Below, piece after piece: positions 6,082-10,449 of a stretch of 10,449 nt of DNA (positions are counted from its first letter, which is position 1; every line of letters starts with the position of its first letter). The notes under the pieces were generated by a model. That model saw only the letters and a program-made list of their open reading frames with translations, was not told the origin of the DNA and made no database searches. Both the position numbers and the translations under genes were made by a program. Source of the stretch: Dehalococcoidia bacterium (lineage in GTDB: Bacteria; Chloroflexota; Dehalococcoidia; Lucifugimonadales; JAGWBF01); NCBI GenBank assembly GCA_021296025.1, contig JAGWBF010000049.1, positions 1 to 10,449 on the forward strand, in the 5' to 3' direction.

Positions 6082-6537
6082 CTATCTGCCCTTCTTCGTC
6101 TTCCTGCGAGATGCTTCATAGATGTCGATGTAGTTGCTGGAAGGGGTCTTGGCGATGGCTTGCCCAATGACGTCCATAGGCAGGTCGTCCAGCTTTTTGA
6201 AACGCACGCAGGACTTCCCCATGTCCAGCTTCTTTCCCCTCGCCTTGAACTCTTCTGTGAACCATTCATAGGTTTCAGGGTCTCCGTAGATGTTCATCAG
6301 GTAGAGTGACATATAGTTTTTCTGCGAGGCCAGGGCGGCGTACATCAGGGGATGCCCATTGTAGGTCTGAGGATAGACCGCTAGAGGCACTACATAGGCG
6401 ATCATTCCGAAGTCCATCTCCTCGGAGTACCCTTCGGGCAGATGGGTCAGGATGAGGTCCCTCAGAGAGCCGATTGCACCCCTTCGTTCCTCGGGCAACC
6501 CCGCAATGTATTCATCCACGCTCCCAGGTTCCGCCAT
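6082..6537 (-). CDS. DUF1801 domain protein (YdhG-like)
   Basis: This 151-residue protein belongs to the DUF1801 family. It shows SVDEYIAGLPEERRGAI (6-22), EMDFGMIAYVVPL (40-52) and the diagnostic C-terminal block GKSCVRFKKLDDLPMDVIGQ (107-126). It ends in a basic tail (RRKTKKGR, 144-151). Members are small cytoplasmic proteins with a YjbR/CyaY-like fold, and their biochemical function is not established. GGAGGAAGG on its strand gives a strong ribosome-binding site just before the ATG at 6537. A perfect -10 hexamer lies about 75 bases upstream (6611-6616). It is divergent from the permease gene and upstream of the PPOX gene on the same strand. Confidence 0.83.
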   Translation of the reverse strand: MAEPGSVDEYIAGLPEERRGAIGSLRDLILTHLPEGYSEEMDFGMIAYVVPLAVYPQTYNGHPLMYAALASQKNYMSLYLMNIYGDPETYEWFTEEFKARGKKLDMGKSCVRFKKLDDLPMDVIGQAIAKTPSSNYIDIYEASRRKTKKGR

Positions 6538-6610
6538 GTCGCCTTCCTCCGCTCTTTCTTTAGGCCTTCAGTCCCCCATCCATGGAGGGAGGCCGGGCCC
6601 GTCGGAAACC

Positions 6611-6616
6611 ATTATA
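6611..6616 (-). promoter_or_regulatory. Minus-strand -10 box for the DUF1801/PPOX genes
   Basis: ATTATA on the plus strand reads TATAAT on the minus strand, a perfect -10 hexamer. Transcription would start near 6604, about 67 bases before the DUF1801 ATG. No good -35 hexamer lies at 16-18 bases, so the call rests on the -10 and its position. Confidence 0.4.
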
Positions 6617-6696
6617 TCCTGGGACCCTCATTTCATCTGAAGAAATTCAAGGCTGGCGCCTGCCCTTCTATATGCGTCCCACCGGTATCATTGTTT

Positions 6697-8571
6697 GTGG
6701 TATGGTGTAGGGCAAATCTCTGGTCGGAAGATTGCGCCACGGTTACAGCATCTCAAAACCCCAAGTATGAGGGGCACGAAAAGGCCCCCATCCTCACATC
6801 CTTGGGCCTGGGCTCCCAGTTCACCCTGATGGCTACGGCGACCCTCATGGTAACGCCGGTCATCGTAGCCAACGAGTCAGGCCGGGACGAGTCGTATCTC
6901 ACCTGGATGGTCTTTGCGTCCCTGCTGGTCGTGGGAGTATCCACTCTGCTCCAGGTCCGTCGCCTGGGTCCGGTGGGGGCCGGAGCTGTGCTTCCCATGT
7001 TCACCGCCGCCGTCTCCATCCCCTTTTGCATAACTGCCGTTGTCGATGGGGGGCCGGCCACTCTTACCACTCTAGTGTTGTTGTCGGCCATAGCCCAGTT
7101 GGTCATCTCCAAGTGGCTGGTAATTATGCGGCGCGTCGTCACCCCAACGGTCAGCGGCATAGTCATCATGATCGACTCCATCACCCTCGCCTCGGTGGTT
7201 TTTCAACTGCTGGACGACTCATCCCGGGACGAGCCCACCACAGCGCCCCTGACTGCCCTTGTTACCCTGGTTGTTGTTGCAGCCCTGACCCTCAGGGGAG
7301 CGCCCTTGCTGCGACTCTGGGGGCCGGTCATCGGCATAGTGGTCGGGACGGCAGTCGCCGCCGGGCTGGGACTCTACGATGCAAGCAGGATTGTGGATGC
7401 ACCCTGGGTGGGAGTCCCGTCCTCCGCGCCGGGGCTGGGGCTGGACTTTAGCATCGCCTTCTGGACCCTGGTGCCATCCTTCCTGTTTCTTGGGGTGATA
7501 TTCTCCATCCAGGCCAATGGCGAAGCGATTGCCATCCAACGGGCATCTGCGCGGGAAAACCGGGCCATCGATTTCCGCCAGGTCCAGGGGGCCCTAGCGG
7601 GCGGTGGAGCAAGCAATCTCATGGCCGGCCTCGCCGGCACTGTGCCCAAGATTGTCAACTCGGGGATAGTTTCCTTCGTACGCACCACCGGGGTCGCCTC
7701 CCACCGCGTCGGGTACTGTGCTGCCTCAATCTTCATTGCCATGGCCTTCTTACCCAAGGTCTCGGCCTTCTTCAGCACCATCCCCGGTCCCGTAATGACA
7801 GGCTACCTTCTGCTGGTCACCGGCATACTGATCGTGGATGGGGCCCGGACTATCATTCAGAACGAACCCAACCGGGAAAAGGTCGCAGTGGCCGGAATCT
7901 GTTTCTGGATCGGCGCCGCCTTCCAGTTCAAGCTATTTGCTCTCCCGGACCTGGGTCCGGTGGTTGACGGGCTCTTCAAGAGCGGCATTACCACCGGCGG
8001 CTTTGCCGCCGTCGCCATGATCCTTTACCTGGAGCTCACCAATCCCAGGCGGATGCGCTTTCAGTCCCGCCTGCACATAGATTCCCTGCCCGATCTCAAC
8101 GGGTTCATCTCCAGGTTCGCCAACAGCCGGGGCTGGGGACAGCCAATGAAGGAAAGGCTGAGCGCGGTAGCTGAGGAGACCCTGCTGACCCTGGCACCCC
8201 TGGACCTGGGTGACCTGACCCTCGAATTTGGAGACCTGCAGCAGGAAGGCCAGGACGAGCAAGGGGAGCAACAGGAGGAAACCCCTGAGGGGGGAAAGGT
8301 CGATGATGATGCTCCCCCGGCGGAGGAACGGCGGCTGGTGGTGATAGCATCCAGCGATGGCCCCGCCGCCGACCTGGAGTTCATAGGCGGGGCCAGCAAC
8401 GAGGGCAACATCGAGGACCGCATCCGCCAGATGCAGCAGCACGACTCGGAAACGCCCGAGGAGAACGAGATGTCCCTCAGGCTGCTGCGAGGCTATGCAT
8501 CATCAGTGCGGCACCAGCAGTACCACGGAACCGACATCATCACCGTCCGGGTGCTACCCCCCGACAGCTAG
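6697..8571 (+). CDS. NCS2/SLC23-type permease with C-terminal RsbW-like ATPase-fold domain
   Basis: From a GTG at 6697 this is a 624-residue membrane protein. Residues about 24-450 form a nucleobase/ascorbate-type transporter with roughly 12-14 hydrophobic segments. Family landmarks are KAPILTSLGLGSQFTLMATA near the N-terminus, SIQANGEAIAIQRAS (270-284) in the region of the substrate-binding glutamate segment, and TGVASHRVG (331-339). The usual Q-N-x-G before TGVASR is absent. Residues about 455-624 are soluble. KERLSAVAEETLLTL (485-499) resembles the N-box helix of HATPase domains, LVVIASSDGPAADLEF (547-562) resembles the D-x-G box, and LRLLRGYASSV with a final ITVRV strand resembles the domain end. 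Expected substrates are purines or pyrimidines with protons, but that is family-level inference. The start is uncertain: no ribosome-binding site is visible, TTG at 6691 is an alternative, and the frame opens as far back as 6442 antisense to DUF1801. Confidence 0.8.
   Translation: MVWCRANLWSEDCATVTASQNPKYEGHEKAPILTSLGLGSQFTLMATATLMVTPVIVANESGRDESYLTWMVFASLLVVGVSTLLQVRRLGPVGAGAVLPMFTAAVSIPFCITAVVDGGPATLTTLVLLSAIAQLVISKWLVIMRRVVTPTVSGIVIMIDSITLASVVFQLLDDSSRDEPTTAPLTALVTLVVVAALTLRGAPLLRLWGPVIGIVVGTAVAAGLGLYDASRIVDAPWVGVPSSAPGLGLDFSIAFWTLVPSFLFLGVIFSIQANGEAIAIQRASARENRAIDFRQVQGALAGGGASNLMAGLAGTVPKIVNSGIVSFVRTTGVASHRVGYCAASIFIAMAFLPKVSAFFSTIPGPVMTGYLLLVTGILIVDGARTIIQNEPNREKVAVAGICFWIGAAFQFKLFALPDLGPVVDGLFKSGITTGGFAAVAMILYLELTNPRRMRFQSRLHIDSLPDLNGFISRFANSRGWGQPMKERLSAVAEETLLTLAPLDLGDLTLEFGDLQQEGQDEQGEQQEETPEGGKVDDDAPPAEERRLVVIASSDGPAADLEFIGGASNEGNIEDRIRQMQQHDSETPEENEMSLRLLRGYASSVRHQQYHGTDIITVRVLPPDS
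6698..6706 (+). promoter_or_regulatory. Possible extended -10 near the permease start
   Basis: TG-G-TATGGT has the TGn extension and a -10-like hexamer (6701-6706), with no good -35. If used, transcription would start near 6713, downstream of the proposed GTG start, so either this site or that start would be wrong. Weak call. Confidence 0.2.
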
Positions 8572-8689
8572 GCTGTTCCCGAGGCCGCATATCCCTAATC
8601 GAGACCTGGGGCACGTAAAACGCGAGACCATGCCTATCCCCACCAACCCCAACAAGGACTCTTGAAAACCTGCCTTCCCTAGATTTCTG
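8572..8689. other. 118-base gap between permease and surface-protein genes
   Basis: I see no terminator hairpin after the permease stop and no Shine-Dalgarno before the following ATG. TTGAAA (8662-8667) could be a -35 box, but no good -10 lies 16-18 bases downstream. In the frame of the next gene, TGA at 8663-8665 blocks any start further upstream. Confidence 0.4.
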
Positions 8690-10449
8690 ATGTGCTTTAG
8701 TAAGAAGCAGATCAAGACCAGAGTTAACTTGGCAGAGCACCGTTCTACTTTCTCAGCAGCGACCAAGTTAAGGGTGGCCCGGACACCCTCGCCGGCGGCC
8801 CTGCTTATTCTCCTGGCTCTCGTGACTTATGGAGACAACGGTCTGTCGCCCACCTCAGCCGTACCCATCCAGGTGTCCGCATACCAGCTTGCCGCCAGCG
8901 ACTTGATCGACTATGACACCGACGGTGATGGGCTCATCGAGGTGGACAGCCTGACCATGCTGGACGCAATCCGATGGGACCTGGACGGCAACGGCTCCTC
9001 AACCAGCTCGGACTACTCTTCGGCTTTCCCTACACCTGAGTCAGGCATGGGCTGCCCCGATACCGGCTGCTCGGGGTACGAGCTGACGGCGGACCTGGAC
9101 TTTGACACCAACGACGATGGCATCGTCGATTCCAGCGACGACTGGTGGGACTCCGGGTCGGGGTGGCAGCCCATAGGGGACGGGAGCAGCGACACTGACG
9201 CGACCCGGTTTAACGCTACCTTCGACGGCAACGGTCATACCATCACCAACCTTTACATCCAGCGCAGCATCCCCATGATCGGGTTGTGCGGCTCCTTGGG
9301 CTCAACTTCCGTGATTCGCCGGCTGGGGCTAGAGGACGCGGCCGTATCGGGCCAGTCCAGCGTCGGAGCCCTTTCCGGCTACAGCGCCGGGCAGATAGAG
9401 ACCTGTTACTCAACCGGCGACGTGACAGGCAACGGCAACCAGATAGGCGGTCTGGTGGGACACAGCGAGGGGAGCATCATCGCCAGCTACAGCAGCGCCG
9501 ATGTGACAGGCAATGGTGCGGGCAGCTCCATCATTGGTGGACTTGCAGGCGTCGCCGGCAGGGGGACCAGCATCAAAGCCAGCTACTCCACCGGAAGCGT
9601 TGCGGGAATCGGGAGAGAAAGCCTCCAGGTCGGCGGACTGGTGGGGGTTAGCCGTGGCAACATCGAGGCAAGCTACTCCACCTCGATGGTCTCCGCATTA
9701 GCTTACGTTGGCGGGCTGATAGGGGACAAGGGCGGCGGGACGATCACCAACAGCTACTGGGACACGGAAACCTCCAGCCTCACGGTGGGTGTCGGTTCAG
9801 ACGACCTGGATTTCAACGGGACCCTCGGCGCAGGAGAAACACCTACCTCGGGTGTCACCGGCAAGACGACAACCGAGCTGAGGTCTCCCACCGGCTACAC
9901 AGGCATATACAGCAGCTGGAACATCAGTATTGATACCGACTCCACCGCCGACGACCCATGGGACTTCGGCGCGGACTACAACTATCCGGTGCTGAACGTG
10001 GACTTCGACGGCAACTCCGACACCGCCGCCAACTGGAGGGATTTCGGCCTGCAGCGAGAGCCCGGCCCTGCGGCCAGCCTGTCTGAGACCCTGAATAATG
10101 ACGGCTCCATTGAAGTCACCTGGGATGCGCCAACAGACCTGGGCAGCGCCACCTCGGTCACATACCAGTACCGTGCCAGCACCGATGACGGCAATTCCTG
10201 GGACCCGGGCTGGACGACCACCGCGGTCTCCAGCTACACCTTCACGCCCGCTCCAAGCACTGCATACATTGTGGAAGTGCGGGCCTCCAGCGGGGCAGCG
10301 CATCCATTGGGCAAAGCCTCGCACATCACCACTACTCCCGTCACCGAGGCTCCGGACCCCACCGATGCCACCCTGGTCATCACGGGAGACATCACATCCG
10401 TTTCTGAAGGATCATCCGTTGATATAAGGATCATGTTGAATCAACCTGC
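8690..10449 (+). CDS. Secreted GLUG-repeat surface protein with FnIII-like domain (3' end outside window)
   Basis: The frame is open from the ATG at 8690 to the right edge, giving 586 codons with no stop. A hydrophobic core AALLILLALVTY (36-47) after a basic stretch, ending near T-S-A57, looks like a signal peptide. Starting at GTG 8774 (residue 29) would give a more normal signal-peptide length, and no start has a strong ribosome-binding site. The mature part begins with Asp-rich calcium-type loops (DYDTDGDGLIEV, 74-85; DTNDDGIVD, 139-147). FDGNGHTITNLYI (178-190) and five GLUG repeats (225-363) follow. Next come a linker and a fibronectin type III-like domain (about 458-550), and then the start of another beta-rich domain (VSEGSSVDIRIML). 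GLUG proteins are usually secreted or surface proteins, some adhesins. An adhesive or matrix role is likely but unproven. Cys152-type enzymatic motifs are not seen. Confidence 0.8.
   Translation, partial: MCFSKKQIKTRVNLAEHRSTFSAATKLRVARTPSPAALLILLALVTYGDNGLSPTSAVPIQVSAYQLAASDLIDYDTDGDGLIEVDSLTMLDAIRWDLDGNGSSTSSDYSSAFPTPESGMGCPDTGCSGYELTADLDFDTNDDGIVDSSDDWWDSGSGWQPIGDGSSDTDATRFNATFDGNGHTITNLYIQRSIPMIGLCGSLGSTSVIRRLGLEDAAVSGQSSVGALSGYSAGQIETCYSTGDVTGNGNQIGGLVGHSEGSIIASYSSADVTGNGAGSSIIGGLAGVAGRGTSIKASYSTGSVAGIGRESLQVGGLVGVSRGNIEASYSTSMVSALAYVGGLIGDKGGGTITNSYWDTETSSLTVGVGSDDLDFNGTLGAGETPTSGVTGKTTTELRSPTGYTGIYSSWNISIDTDSTADDPWDFGADYNYPVLNVDFDGNSDTAANWRDFGLQREPGPAASLSETLNNDGSIEVTWDAPTDLGSATSVTYQYRASTDDGNSWDPGWTTTAVSSYTFTPAPSTAYIVEVRASSGAAHPLGKASHITTTPVTEAPDPTDATLVITGDITSVSEGSSVDIRIMLNQP
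9362..9778 (+). repeat. Five GLUG-type repeats within the surface protein gene
   Basis: The units begin at residues 225, 252, 282, 314 and 340 with VGALSGYS, IGGLVGHS, IGGLAGVA, VGGLVGVS and VGGLIGDK. The first four continue with I-x-A/T-x-Y-S-[ST] and then a [DS]-V-[TA]-G-type segment; the last ends in NSYWDTETSS. Unit length varies from 26 to 32 residues, typical of beta-helix-like GLUG arrays. The DNA copies are well diverged, so this is an old protein repeat rather than a recent tandem expansion. Confidence 0.8.

Noticed and set aside
6442..6696. Upstream extension of the permease to an ATG at 6442
   Set aside because: It would overlap the DUF1801 gene head-on for 96 bases and add about 85 non-conserved residues before a normal NCS2 N-terminus.
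7933..8442. 169-codon minus-strand reading frame
   Set aside because: It is antisense to the permease C-terminal domain, and its Pro/Leu-rich translation shows no recognisable motif.
8909..9130. Dockerin domain in the surface protein
   Set aside because: Asp-rich loops are present, but they are separated by about 55 residues and lack the paired-helix spacing of a dockerin; they fit the calcium-loop N-terminus seen in GLUG proteins.
9797..10324. 175-codon minus-strand reading frame
   Set aside because: It lies wholly antisense to the GLUG/FnIII gene, which has clear protein motifs throughout; the frame is open because of GC-rich codon bias.

Overview
The window is GC-rich bacterial chromosome carrying housekeeping and metabolic genes. 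I see no mobile element, CRISPR array, tRNA or rRNA. The gene content suggests an uncultured Chloroflexota-like bacterium, possibly of the SAR202/Dehalococcoidia type. The grounds are fatty-acid genes that use a split MaoC-type dehydratase, a PPOX-family flavoprotein, and a secreted GLUG-repeat protein with an Asp-rich calcium-loop N-terminus. This placement is inference from gene content; no marker gene settles it.

Layout. Bases 1-128 (minus) hold the 5' end of a hotdog acyl-CoA thioesterase. A 384-base non-coding stretch follows, with a hairpin, a diverged direct repeat and a plausible promoter. Next come an A-type iron-sulfur carrier (513-869), a strong intrinsic terminator, and a YgfZ/IBA57-like folate-binding protein (957-2057). 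These two are a functional pair in [4Fe-4S] cluster assembly in other organisms. A perfect extended -10 box near 2140 then opens a compact plus-strand operon: a degenerate MaoC-like subunit (2177-2575), a catalytic MaoC subunit (2568-2993), PlsX (3030-4070), FabG (4094-4858) and a serine esterase of the phospholipase/carboxylesterase family (4879-5568). The first four look like a fatty-acid/phospholipid module in which a HadA/HadB-like heterodimer could replace FabZ.

Tail-to-tail with this operon are two minus-strand genes, a PPOX-class flavoprotein (5585-6007) and a DUF1801 protein (6082-6537). Upstream of them is a perfect minus-strand -10 box, and running divergently is an unusual NCS2/SLC23-type permease (about 6697-8571). 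Its cytoplasmic C-terminus resembles a degenerate RsbW/histidine-kinase-type ATPase domain. The right edge (8690 onward) is a long open reading frame that leaves the window unfinished. It encodes a secreted protein with a signal peptide, Asp-rich calcium-type loops, five GLUG repeats and a fibronectin type III-like domain.

The observations most worth a second look are the permease-ATPase fusion, the split dehydratase beside plsX-fabG, and the carrier/YgfZ neighbourhood with its unusual leader.
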